Assembly: GCF_003318235.1 (NCBI RefSeq)
Contig: NZ_QOCG01000030.1
Coordinates: 475,389-539,388, forward strand
Source: Loktanella sp. D2R18
Lineage (GTDB): Bacteria; Pseudomonadota; Alphaproteobacteria; Rhodobacterales; Rhodobacteraceae
Length of the DNA stretch: 64,000 nt
Direction of reading: 5' to 3'
This document shows positions 17,982 to 26,332 of the stretch, piece by piece. Both the position numbers and the translations under genes were made by a program. The first letter of the stretch is position 1. The number at the start of each line of letters is the position of its first letter. The notes beneath the pieces were generated by a model that saw only the letters and a list, made by a program, of their open reading frames with translations, ran no database searches and was not told where the DNA came from.

Positions 17982-18653
17982 CTATTTCTTGCTGCGCCAC
18001 GTATCCAGCCAGCGCGAAATGCGGCCTTTGCGGGCTGCAACACCTGCTTGGACTTCGTCAACGCGGTGGCCCGCGCTATCCATCAGCGGGTCAACCGTAC
18101 GTTCACGGAACTGGCGCCACATGGCGCGGATGAACGCGAGACCGACGATCAAGAAGAGAAAGAACACGATGTTGAACCAAGGGATGATCGTCACATCCGG
18201 GCCAGCGACCGTGCGCACGCCCACGGCATTGGGGTAGACAGATGCCCAGCGAATACGCCAACCATAATGGGTGACCACGGCCCATTCATCGCCGCGTGCG
18301 GTATTCGCGGCCTCGGCCTGCAAATCGGAGCTGTCAAATTTGAAATATGGAGGCCAAATCCAGCCTGTGTCCTCATTCCGGTAGACCATCACACCGGTCG
18401 TGTCGCGCGGAATAAATCCCAACAGAAACGTCTTTTTCTTATTGGTGTTGATGAGGCGCAAATCGCGGGTTGGTTGTTCAACGGAGCCTGAATCAGCCTG
18501 CGCATAAAACAGACGATTGTAAGAGCTGAAATCGGTCCGAATAACTTCGGTCGAGGTGACCTGCACCACATCATGCTGCGGCAGAACATAGTGAAATATT
18601 GCCCCAAAGACCAAGAATACGGCGACGCGAAAGGCGATCTTAATACGGTGCAT
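17982..18653 (-). CDS. DUF1523-family membrane protein, last gene of the unknown operon
   Basis: A 223-residue protein with N-terminal (about 8-25) and central (about 153-172) membrane helices. The intervening extracytoplasmic part contains TSTEVIRTDFSS, RDLRLINTNKKKTFLLGFIP and DTGWIWPPYFKFDSSDLQAEA, a pattern I associate with DUF1523. A basic cytoplasmic tail follows (KGRISRWLDTWRSKK). It lies 9 nt after the preceding gene. The function of the family is not known to me. Confidence 0.8.
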   Translation of the reverse strand: MHRIKIAFRVAVFLVFGAIFHYVLPQHDVVQVTSTEVIRTDFSSYNRLFYAQADSGSVEQPTRDLRLINTNKKKTFLLGFIPRDTTGVMVYRNEDTGWIWPPYFKFDSSDLQAEAANTARGDEWAVVTHYGWRIRWASVYPNAVGVRTVAGPDVTIIPWFNIVFFLFLIVGLAFIRAMWRQFRERTVDPLMDSAGHRVDEVQAGVAARKGRISRWLDTWRSKK

Positions 18654-18662
18654 GATATTTCC

Positions 18663-18938
18663 TTAGTTCGCGTTCATGACATAGACGATCGTGATTATCA
18701 CGATCGTTGGCACGACATAGACCAGCCCAATTAATTTGGGCCGCAGTGAGTTATTATAGGCGGTCATGCCAGCCTCGACATAGGCATCATGTGCATCTTG
18801 ATCAATATTACCTGGGTTTTCCGCAATATATTCTTTCTCAAGCCGTTCGCGTCGCACAGACCGCGAATAAATCGCAATCATCCAATACAGCACCGTCATG
18901 GCAAAAAGGCCAAATACGATCAATCTGACAAAAGCCAT
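18663..18938 (-). CDS. small two-helix membrane protein
   Basis: Ninety-one residues with membrane helices at about 5-23 and 69-88 and a charged middle (RRERLEKEYIAENPGNIDQDAHDAYVEAG is the region; key run EKEYIAENPG). No family recognised. Its start shares one base with the stop of the 449-residue protein gene and it is 9 nt before the DUF1523 gene, so it belongs to the unknown AAA operon. Confidence 0.75.
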   Translation of the reverse strand: MAFVRLIVFGLFAMTVLYWMIAIYSRSVRRERLEKEYIAENPGNIDQDAHDAYVEAGMTAYNNSLRPKLIGLVYVVPTIVIITIVYVMNAN

Positions 18939-20287
18939 TAGCTTCTCCTTCCGACAGCGCCCCAGGGACCGACACGGGTAATCAAATCAGGTTGCCGTTT
19001 GGCACGCGGCTCCTCCATCGGGGCCTCGTGACCAAACAATGCTTCTCGGGTGCCAGCTTTATCGACTTGGTATTCGCGATCAAGGAAATCAGCGACATAG
19101 GCGCGCTTTTCATCGGCCCATGTGGCGTAGGCGCGATAAAACACCTCCTTGTGGCAGATAAATAGCTGGCGAATGTCCAGCGGGGTGAGCTCTGCCAAAA
19201 GCATATTGACCAGATCCGCATCCGCGTGTGGTTTGGCGCGCAGGGTGTAAAAATAGGCGGGATGTTCTGATGTAATCTTTGGCCACGGCCCGTCTTCTTC
19301 GGCCCAGCGGACAAGTGCCGCCAACCCCTGCCACGCTTCTGGCAACAGCGCCGCATATTGACGCCCAAGCCTGCGCAGGTCGCGCCGGGTCGCCCCCGTG
19401 AGGTTCTCACCCATGGTTGCCGCGACTTCCATCACGATGAAATCCATCTTTTGATGCAAGATCGCTGCTGCATCGACACCACGCGCATCAATGATCGGTT
19501 CGACCAGATTGTTCAGGCTCAGAAACTTTGCAATTGCCGAGCGGTCGTTCAGGTCAAAGGTAAAATTGATTGGCAGCTTCCTCAGATCATCCTTATCGGA
19601 CGCCGCAATCGCCGCCGGGTGTTCAACACCGCGAAACAAGTAGATACCACCAAACAGATCGGTCCAAAAATTGTCTTGGTCGAATTCCATCTGCTGCAAA
19701 CGCACCGGGTTGCGCATGACATCCCCAGTTTGTTTGGCCATACCGATCATCTCGGCAATCAGGACATCATCAAACCATGCGTCTTGTTCTGTTTTAAACT
19801 GGTCAATTTTCCGCCCCAGCTTATCAGCCATCGCAACGGTGCCCGTGGTCGTGTCGGCCTCGATCTTGACTTTCCGGATATCGAACAGCCGGGCAGGATT
19901 GTCGGCTAAATAGACCGAATTTACCAATTCACCCGCGACGGCATCGCGCGTTGTCAGCGCAAATAGCTCTGCACGGTTTTCAGTGATGAATTGCTTGAGG
20001 ATGCCGCGCGCGGTCGAAAACTTTGCGTTCAGCAAAGGAGCCCCAGCCTGTTCCGTCGTCAGGAGAATAAACTGCCTGTTCACACCTGCATGGTTCAGGT
20101 AAAGCGGGTCGCCCAGTTCATCGCCAATCTCGGGACTGTAACCAGAAATATCAATATGAAACACATTTTGCTGCGTTTCTTTACCCGTAAGGTGTTTTAG
20201 CGCACGATTGTAGCGCTCAACCAATACCGGGCTATCCACCCGGATCAGGTTCCCAAACATCAGGCCCTTTTCGATCAAACGATGCAT
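18938..20287 (-). CDS. conserved unknown protein of the AAA operon (possibly DUF6638)
   Basis: A soluble-looking 449-residue protein without signal peptide or membrane helix. It begins MHRLIEKGLMFGNLIRVDSP and contains HIDISGYSPEIGDELGDPLYL and a tract rich in charged residues near the C-terminus (EEPRAKRQPDLITRVGPWG). It resembles proteins filed as DUF6638, but I am not certain. There is no visible nucleotide-binding or metal motif. It lies 13 nt downstream of a small membrane protein gene. Confidence 0.75.
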   Translation of the reverse strand: MHRLIEKGLMFGNLIRVDSPVLVERYNRALKHLTGKETQQNVFHIDISGYSPEIGDELGDPLYLNHAGVNRQFILLTTEQAGAPLLNAKFSTARGILKQFITENRAELFALTTRDAVAGELVNSVYLADNPARLFDIRKVKIEADTTTGTVAMADKLGRKIDQFKTEQDAWFDDVLIAEMIGMAKQTGDVMRNPVRLQQMEFDQDNFWTDLFGGIYLFRGVEHPAAIAASDKDDLRKLPINFTFDLNDRSAIAKFLSLNNLVEPIIDARGVDAAAILHQKMDFIVMEVAATMGENLTGATRRDLRRLGRQYAALLPEAWQGLAALVRWAEEDGPWPKITSEHPAYFYTLRAKPHADADLVNMLLAELTPLDIRQLFICHKEVFYRAYATWADEKRAYVADFLDREYQVDKAGTREALFGHEAPMEEPRAKRQPDLITRVGPWGAVGRRS

Positions 20288-20300
20288 ATCAGCGCCTTAC

Positions 20301-20651
20301 CTACCATGTTTTATTTACCCATCTGCGCGGAAGTGCCGCCACCGAAAGCACCATAATCGGACCCCAGATGATCACCGACATCAGCCCCAGCCGTCCAAAG
20401 AAGGTGACGTTTTTTGTCCAGCCTTCCGACATGACCTCTGCAAATGGCGCGCCCTGCCAGATGTAGAGCCCAACAAAGAAACATCCCGCAATCACGAACA
20501 GCAAAACCGACGACAAAAACGCGTTGAACAGCAATGGCATAACACCTTCGGGTAGCAGTTGCGCCAATAGGCGCGGCACGGCAAACCCCATCACGGCAAT
20601 CAGCAGTGCCGGAAGCAATAAGCTATCGGCGAGAATATCACCCATGGTCAC
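20301..20651 (-). CDS. three-helix membrane protein of the AAA operon
   Basis: 116 residues with hydrophobic segments at about 8-30, 40-65 and 88-108 and a short basic C-terminus (RRWVNKTW). The written start is GTG at 20651; an ATG two codons later (MGDILADSLL) is equally likely. It is 9 nt from the AAA ATPase stop. No family recognised. Confidence 0.7.
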   Translation of the reverse strand: MTMGDILADSLLLPALLIAVMGFAVPRLLAQLLPEGVMPLLFNAFLSSVLLFVIAGCFFVGLYIWQGAPFAEVMSEGWTKNVTFFGRLGLMSVIIWGPIMVLSVAALPRRWVNKTW

Positions 20652-20660
20652 GGGTCCAAG

Positions 20661-22601
20661 TCACGATTTACCCCCTAGATAGCGTTTTTTTGCCTCTTCT
20701 TGGCGACCAAAGTCGCGGACCATGTTTTCGATTGCGACCTCGTCGGATTTATCGGCATAGCGGAATTCGCTGTCGGCGTAGCGGTTGATTTCTTGCACGA
20801 CCATGTCGACCGTGATTGGCACGCGCAGGTCTGAAATCATTGCTTTCTTGGCGTCGTAGTCTTTGAACATGAACAGATCGGGATCTTCCATCCATTCGTC
20901 CGGCAATTCAAAGTCCATCGCGCGCACCTTCACCGCGTCGGTGATGTTCTTGATCGCCCGGCCGGTAAAGCGTGGATCGGCTTCTTGGATGGCTTTCAGG
21001 TAGGTGCCCATTTTGGCGATTGTATCTAGGTCACCGATCTCAGACGACACTTTGTCGTAGACGTTGAGCAACCCAATTTCTTTGGGCCGCGCGTGGCCTT
21101 CAAACGAGGCCGCGACTGCTTTCTTAATCTCTTGCGCGCTAAAGACCTCATGCGCGCCGACGGGGATATCGTGGTTTTTACCCATCAACAGATACAGGAT
21201 GTCGATATAGTCATCGCGTGTTTGCGGCCCATCCACAAGGAAGCGCGCACCGGCACGTTGGCGCAGCGCGTCGTCGACGTTTTCAGGATAGTTTGAAAAC
21301 ATCCCAAACGTACAATTCCCACGCACAACAGTATTCGCGCCCGCGAAGCTTTCCATCAGCACAGCCGTAATTTCCAACTGCCCGGCGGATGATTGACGAT
21401 CGCCCCGTTTGCCAGCAAGCTGATCGATGTCGTCAATCGTGCCAAAGCCAATCACATGCGGATCAAGCACGTTGTTGATGAACGCTTTCGCATTTTGACC
21501 TGATTTACCCTGATAGCTGTCGATATTATCGGTCGACAGGTTTTGATAGCGGAACGGGTAGCCCGCGACCTGACAGTAATCATTGACCAAACCGGCCATC
21601 ATTTGGATCAAGGTCGTCTTACCGGTCCCCGGTTTCCCATCGCCCATAAAGGTAAAGATAAACCCACCGAGTTCCGCAAACGGGTTTAGTTTGCGATCAA
21701 AATCATAGGCCATGACCATCTTGGCCAGTTTCATCGCCTGATATTTCGCGATGTGGTTACCGACGACCTCGTTCGGTTTTTTGAAGGTCATGGTCAAGGC
21801 CGACCCTTTGGCCTTGCGGGCCGGGGTAAACCCTTGGATCGTGAAATCATCCGCTTCGACGCGCCAACTGGCAGCATTGAACGACGCCATATGCGCGGCG
21901 GTGCTCGCACGCTGCGCCACCCGGTCCATCAACTGTTCGCAATAGGCAAGCATCGTAGCGATCATCGTGGGCTCGTCCTTGGCGAATTGGCCCAGCTTTT
22001 GATCAAGTTCCCAAATCGCACCGTGCAGCGCCAAGGGCGCGTTGTCGGTCAAAACCTCATCAACGGCGCCCACATCAACGCTGGCCTCCGTGCCGTGGCT
22101 GGCCAAAAGGAACGAGGTCGCATTGGCAAATGTATACAGCGCGATCAGGCTCTCAGAAGCCAAATACTCTGTGAATTCTACTGAGCGTTCCGCGGGCAAA
22201 CGCCCCTCAAGATTGATGCGTTTCAGTTCCGTCAGCGGGGTTTGATCGGAATAGGCATCCGCAACGGTCAAGGCAATCGACATAGCGCGACGCAGCGCAT
22301 GCGCGACCGAAGCCTGCGCAGGTGATGTCAGCGGATCATCATCATCGGTTTCCGCCAAACGGTCGAGCAGCCGCACCCCACCCGAAGGCGCAGATGTGCG
22401 CGACAAAAGACCGGGCGTGGTTGACCGAAACCGTCGCCGGGTCGCGGCAACATCAGGTGATTTTTCAGGCGCTTCAAGCGACAGCCGCGCCTTGGCCAAG
22501 CGCGGGCTATGGTCCAAATGCATCAGCATTTCGGCCACAGGCATATAGTGTTTGCGAATATCGTCCTCGCGCAGTTCCATCTGATCGCTTGGCTGGCTCA
22601 T
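20661..22601 (-). CDS. AAA-family ATPase, core of the unknown operon
   Basis: A 646-residue cytosolic ATPase. Residues 1 to about 300 are a helical, charged N-terminal region without recognised domain. Then comes an AAA module with Walker A GDGKPGTGKTT (320-330), Walker B-like VIGFGTIDDID (383-393, DD/ID rather than DE), and a sensor-1/arginine region MFSNYPENVDDALRQRAGARF (434-454) that resembles the 'TNrPexlDpAlxrRfD' of classical AAA remodelling ATPases. The C-terminal helical lid extends to about 600. It probably remodels a protein or membrane complex made by its operon partners; this is inference. Confidence 0.85.
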   Translation of the reverse strand: MSQPSDQMELREDDIRKHYMPVAEMLMHLDHSPRLAKARLSLEAPEKSPDVAATRRRFRSTTPGLLSRTSAPSGGVRLLDRLAETDDDDPLTSPAQASVAHALRRAMSIALTVADAYSDQTPLTELKRINLEGRLPAERSVEFTEYLASESLIALYTFANATSFLLASHGTEASVDVGAVDEVLTDNAPLALHGAIWELDQKLGQFAKDEPTMIATMLAYCEQLMDRVAQRASTAAHMASFNAASWRVEADDFTIQGFTPARKAKGSALTMTFKKPNEVVGNHIAKYQAMKLAKMVMAYDFDRKLNPFAELGGFIFTFMGDGKPGTGKTTLIQMMAGLVNDYCQVAGYPFRYQNLSTDNIDSYQGKSGQNAKAFINNVLDPHVIGFGTIDDIDQLAGKRGDRQSSAGQLEITAVLMESFAGANTVVRGNCTFGMFSNYPENVDDALRQRAGARFLVDGPQTRDDYIDILYLLMGKNHDIPVGAHEVFSAQEIKKAVAASFEGHARPKEIGLLNVYDKVSSEIGDLDTIAKMGTYLKAIQEADPRFTGRAIKNITDAVKVRAMDFELPDEWMEDPDLFMFKDYDAKKAMISDLRVPITVDMVVQEINRYADSEFRYADKSDEVAIENMVRDFGRQEEAKKRYLGGKS

Positions 22602-22633
22602 AATTCTAATTCCAATTCGTTTCGTTCAAAAAC

Positions 22634-23752
22634 TTACCGATAGCTTAACACGCGGCCATTATCGCTGACGACGAACTTGCGCACGTCGTGAAAACCCGGC
22701 GGGTTGCGTTCGGCCAATGCCTGATAGGGGCGTTCGGGCATGATCAGGGACCGTTCCATATTTGTTGCGCCAAGGTTGGACCCGCCCTGTTCAAACACAT
22801 CGCGCGCGAAAATCTGGCGCTCTACCGATCCGAACCACCCGGATTTCACGTGCTCAACGCGTTCGGCGACAAGTTCTTCTTCGGTCCAGACAAGCGCCCA
22901 ATCTTCGCCCACGGGCGCATTCGCGGCCTCGAGCACCTCGCGCAATGGCCCTGACTGACGGGTAAAGGCGTTGCTATACATCGGGCCTATGTGGAAACGG
23001 CGCAGTCGTGTCGGGTGCAGATCATCGAAATCTTCGTCAAAACCTTTGGCAATTGTCAGCAGTTTTAGCCCGGCCACCGACTGCGCCATCAGATGCGCTT
23101 GGGCCTCTGGCCAACGGCGTTCATCCTTGGGCAGGCCCGTGCGGCCCGTGTCCTCTAGGTCCATCAGATAAATCGTTGGCAGGTTGATCTGGCTGTCATA
23201 GACGGCCCAATGCACCTGAAATACGCGGCGGTCGCCCTTGTTTTTCACCCAGACGGCCTGCGGATCATTGCGCGCCCAGAACTGATCGCCGCGTGCCAAT
23301 TCATCATAATAGAGCCGCTGCGACAGCGCATATTGCAGCTTTGTCGGGATTTCTTGTTCGCCCAAGATCACCCGCACCATCTGATCTTTCAGATCATCGG
23401 TGCTTGGCATCGACGCCAAATGGCGTTCCGCCTGAAGCGCGTCATTCGCCATTTCTAACAGCTCTTGATAGACTGGAAACCCGCTATCAACCCGGTCAAA
23501 CGTCAGCTTGCCTGCATGGGCGAACCGCCCCGAGAAATGATATTTATGCGCGAGCGCCGTGAAGGTCCAGTTCAGCCCCACAAGATAATGCGCCAAAGCT
23601 TCGATATCGAGCCGCGAAAATCGGCCTTCGGCCTCCATCGTCGCGGCGACCTTGGTGAGGTAGCCGGTGATCCGCTGAAACTTGCCAAAATACCGGCGCG
23701 TAACGCGGGTATCTTCGAGCTTGATGTGATCGGCTTGGAGGTTCGTTGTCAT
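22634..23752 (-). CDS. conserved unknown protein of the AAA operon
   Basis: 372 residues, soluble-looking, rich in aromatic and charged residues. It begins with a helical N-terminal part (RRYFGKFQRITGYLTKVAAT). A middle part contains VFQVHWAVYDSQINLPTIYL and LMDLEDTGRTGLPKDERRWP, and a C-terminal part contains FARDVFEQGGSNLGATNMER. No known domain recognised by eye. It overlaps the upstream membrane-protein gene by 4 nt and precedes the AAA ATPase by 32 nt, suggesting they act together. Confidence 0.75.
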   Translation of the reverse strand: MTTNLQADHIKLEDTRVTRRYFGKFQRITGYLTKVAATMEAEGRFSRLDIEALAHYLVGLNWTFTALAHKYHFSGRFAHAGKLTFDRVDSGFPVYQELLEMANDALQAERHLASMPSTDDLKDQMVRVILGEQEIPTKLQYALSQRLYYDELARGDQFWARNDPQAVWVKNKGDRRVFQVHWAVYDSQINLPTIYLMDLEDTGRTGLPKDERRWPEAQAHLMAQSVAGLKLLTIAKGFDEDFDDLHPTRLRRFHIGPMYSNAFTRQSGPLREVLEAANAPVGEDWALVWTEEELVAERVEHVKSGWFGSVERQIFARDVFEQGGSNLGATNMERSLIMPERPYQALAERNPPGFHDVRKFVVSDNGRVLSYR

Positions 23753-24084
23753 CGCGCTTCCTCCATTCCTTGCTTAAATGCGGCTAACCACTGAGGCAGC
23801 TTAATTTTCAGGCCTTCAATCAGCATCAACACCACAAACAATACAAAAGCGACATGAAACCAAAGCTTCGATATCACGTGAACATAGTATTCAAACCAGC
23901 TAACGCCCACCCAGCCGAAACGCCCCGGGTGATATGTGCGATCATCTCGAAATTCCAACTGAGGGAGTCCGTCAACGATCTGCGCATCCAACACATAGCC
24001 GCCAGAAAACAGAGTCGCAAAAAAACCGAAGGCGATCATCGATATCCAAAACACTCCGAACACCCGACTTTCTAGTAAGGTCAC
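23749..24084 (-). CDS. two-helix membrane protein of the AAA operon
   Basis: 111 residues with helices at about 7-27 and 73-91. The loop between contains FRDDRTYHPGRFGWVGVSWF and should be extracytoplasmic if the N-terminus is inside. A basic C-terminal stretch follows (GLKIKLPQWLAAFKQGMEEAR region). Its stop overlaps the start of the 372-residue gene (ATGA), and it lies 3 nt after the coiled-coil gene. Confidence 0.75.
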   Translation of the reverse strand: MTLLESRVFGVFWISMIAFGFFATLFSGGYVLDAQIVDGLPQLEFRDDRTYHPGRFGWVGVSWFEYYVHVISKLWFHVAFVLFVVLMLIEGLKIKLPQWLAAFKQGMEEAR

Positions 24085-24087
24085 TCC

Positions 24088-25167
24088 CTATTCAGCCCCA
24101 TACTGATTGCTATCATGCTTTTCGACGATGGTTTGGAAACGGCGCATGAAACGCTCGTCGGCTTTCGCTTTTTGTTCTAGCACTTCGCGCGCGAATACCA
24201 TGTGGTCTTCGTGGGCTTCCATCATGTCGGCCATGCGGCCTGTGGTGGCTGCACCGATGGCGGCCATCGCGGTTTGGGCTTCTTGGTCGGTTTTCACGCC
24301 GATTTCGTTGATCTTATGCGCCACATCTTGTTGCTGCGCGGTTTTCAACGATTTGGACAGGGCATCATACAGCACAACACGTTGTTTGGTGTCTGTTTGC
24401 AGCTTGTTGATCAGCACCATCTGCGTCGCCGCTTGGTTCTGCAAACTGTCGATCCAAGTCTTGCCCTTTTCGATGTAACGCTCAAGCGTCTGGGACTTGG
24501 CCAGTTTCACTTGCTCGGCCTGCACCATTTCGTTGTATTTTGAGTTGAGCCCCGCCAGTTCGGTTTCCAACTTGGTCCGCGCAGCTGCATCTTGTTCAAC
24601 AGAAATCTTACCTTCGAGCGTAATGATCTGTGGATCAATCGCCAAAATATCGGCACGGACAGCTTCCAATTCACCCACGACCGCTTCGCGCTCATCCAAC
24701 GTGCCAGCAAGGTTGCGTTCAACGCTGACCTTTTGTTCGTTCAACACTGTCAGCTGCCCTTCAAGCAGCTTCATGATGACGTCAGATTTGCTGATTAGGT
24801 CCTGCAATTTGTCGTCGATGGACGCGGTGCGCATCCGTTCCTGGCGCATGCTTTCAGACTTGCCTTTGCTGAAAATGCCAATGAACGATTCCATGCCGGT
24901 TTTATTGCGCATTTCCTCAAAGTCTTTGGAAAACGCGGATGTGACATCATCCAGCCCCATGATCAGTTCCGCGATATTCGCGTTCATCAGGTCGGTATGC
25001 GCGTGCACGTCTTCGAGGCTCGCATTTTCGATATCAACAGCGATATCCGTCCCCTCGGCCATCTTGGTACGTGCTGTTTCAATCCGGCTGGTTAATTCTG
25101 AAATCTTGCTTTGCGCGGCAGCTACCTGCGCTTGCGAATCTTGAATTTGGGTTTGGAAATCGGCCAT
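24088..25167 (-). CDS. coiled-coil protein, first gene of the AAA operon
   Basis: A 359-residue, highly charged, almost wholly helical protein. Predicted coiled coils cover about 5-40 (QAQVAAAQSKISELTSRIE) and 120-290 (LNEQKVSVERNLAGTLDERE, QIITLEGKISVEQDAAARTK). There is a faint resemblance to TelA-type toxic-anion-resistance proteins, which are also long helical cytosolic proteins, but I would not assign it. ATG 25167 is preceded by GAGGG at suitable spacing. As the first gene it may be the most abundant product, perhaps a scaffold or client of the AAA ATPase. Confidence 0.8.
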   Translation of the reverse strand: MADFQTQIQDSQAQVAAAQSKISELTSRIETARTKMAEGTDIAVDIENASLEDVHAHTDLMNANIAELIMGLDDVTSAFSKDFEEMRNKTGMESFIGIFSKGKSESMRQERMRTASIDDKLQDLISKSDVIMKLLEGQLTVLNEQKVSVERNLAGTLDEREAVVGELEAVRADILAIDPQIITLEGKISVEQDAAARTKLETELAGLNSKYNEMVQAEQVKLAKSQTLERYIEKGKTWIDSLQNQAATQMVLINKLQTDTKQRVVLYDALSKSLKTAQQQDVAHKINEIGVKTDQEAQTAMAAIGAATTGRMADMMEAHEDHMVFAREVLEQKAKADERFMRRFQTIVEKHDSNQYGAE

Positions 25168-25224
25168 TAAAATATCCCTCGTTTATTATGCGTTAACAGT
25201 TACATATGTACGCCAACGTCAATT

Positions 25225-25256
25225 TTCAAATGCGCACCGGCGGCGCGCATCTGTTC
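25225..25256 (-). promoter_or_regulatory. candidate promoter of the AAA operon
   Basis: The 129-nt gap before the operon contains two TTGAC-type -35 elements on the minus strand (TTGACA near 25260 and TTGACG near 25220). No convincing -10 is seen, so the exact promoter is uncertain. Confidence 0.25.
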
Positions 25257-25296
25257 AATGTCAATTCTTACAAGACCCGCGCGTAAAATAAAGTAC

Positions 25297-26088
25297 TTAT
25301 GCGTCGTCAAAAATCGGCGCATGATCTCGCGCTTCGGCTTCTTCACCAAGCAATTCCTCAGCCGCGATAATCTTAGGCGGCAATTCAATGCCACGCTCAT
25401 AATTCTCTGGGTCAACCCGCATCGATTCCTCAGGACCGCGAATATGGACTTTCATCGGCACTTCGATCTGATTAAAAAGATGGATAACATCTTGATTAAA
25501 CATCCGAATACAACCCGCAGACCCGGAATTCCCAATGGATTCAAGGTCGTTCGTCCCGTGGATGCGGTAATAGGTGTCGCGCGACCCCCGGAACAAATAA
25601 AGTGCGCGCGCACCTAGCGGGCTGCGCAGGCCACCCGGAATGCCTGCAGCCAGATCGCCATATACTTCGGGTTCGGTGCGCAGCATGTTCGCGGTTGGTG
25701 TCCAGCCGGGCCACTGCCGCTTAATCCGAATGGTCGCATTCCCGCGGATCGATTTGCCGGCGCGACCTACGCCGACAGGGTAGCGTGTCGTCGTGCCGTC
25801 TTCGCGCACGTGGTACAAAAATTTCGCATAAGGATCCACGTCGAGCGTATTGCCAGGCTGTTCGCCGTTATAGGTCCCTGACACGCGGCGGTTCACCCCT
25901 TGCAGATACTCTGACGGGATGCCCGGCAAGCGGTATCCGGCGTCGTCGATAGGACCGTAACCGTCGACGAAGTCTTCGGGCTGGGGTACCATATCTTCTT
26001 CAGATAATTGCGGTGAGCAGGCCGCGGCAGTGCTGGCCAGCATCATCGCACCAAATGCGCGGCGTGAAAGAATCGTCAATGGTTGCAT
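25297..26088 (-). CDS. L,D-transpeptidase (YkuD family), exported
   Basis: A periplasmic peptidoglycan cross-linking enzyme of 263 residues. The N-terminus has a twin-arginine-like SRRAFGAMMLASTAAAC with a lipobox-like Cys (residue 24). The YkuD domain spans about 85-215 with the catalytic motif HGTN...SAGCIRM (nucleophile Cys in GSAGCIRMFNQD). The N-terminal FVDGYGPIDDAGYRLPGIP is typical of Rhodobacterales ErfK-like proteins. It is monocistronic by spacing. Confidence 0.92.
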   Translation of the reverse strand: MQPLTILSRRAFGAMMLASTAAACSPQLSEEDMVPQPEDFVDGYGPIDDAGYRLPGIPSEYLQGVNRRVSGTYNGEQPGNTLDVDPYAKFLYHVREDGTTTRYPVGVGRAGKSIRGNATIRIKRQWPGWTPTANMLRTEPEVYGDLAAGIPGGLRSPLGARALYLFRGSRDTYYRIHGTNDLESIGNSGSAGCIRMFNQDVIHLFNQIEVPMKVHIRGPEESMRVDPENYERGIELPPKIIAAEELLGEEAEARDHAPIFDDA

Positions 26089-26092
26089 GTAA

Positions 26093-26323
26093 TCACCTAG
26101 TATTTCGCTTCGCCCGTCTTAACACTCTGCCCGAGGAAGACAAAATAGCTGCAAGCAAATTCTCGTGATAGGATGATAAAACGTGACAATCGCGCAATGT
26201 CTGGGCAAAGCGCTGCGCCCAGCGCATGAGGCGTTGATGTCCGGACGTTGCCAAAGCTACCACCGAAAGAATAAGTACCGGCAGTATATGATACATACCC
26301 TGCCGATACTTTAATCCGGTCAC
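26093..26323 (-). CDS. doubtful small ORF
   Basis: Seventy-six codons in the 244-nt gap between creatinase and the L,D-transpeptidase. One hydrophobic stretch (ILPVLILSVVALAT) is followed by an arginine-rich tail. There is no family, clear ribosome site or coding signature, so it may be non-coding. I see nothing else in this gap. Confidence 0.2.
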   Translation of the reverse strand: MTGLKYRQGMYHILPVLILSVVALATSGHQRLMRWAQRFAQTLRDCHVLSSYHENLLAAILSSSGRVLRRAKRNTR

Positions 26324-26332
26324 TGAACGGCG

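Noticed and set aside
26093-26323. Defence or toxin role for the small frame near creatinase
   Set aside because: Coding status is doubtful and no partner gene is present.
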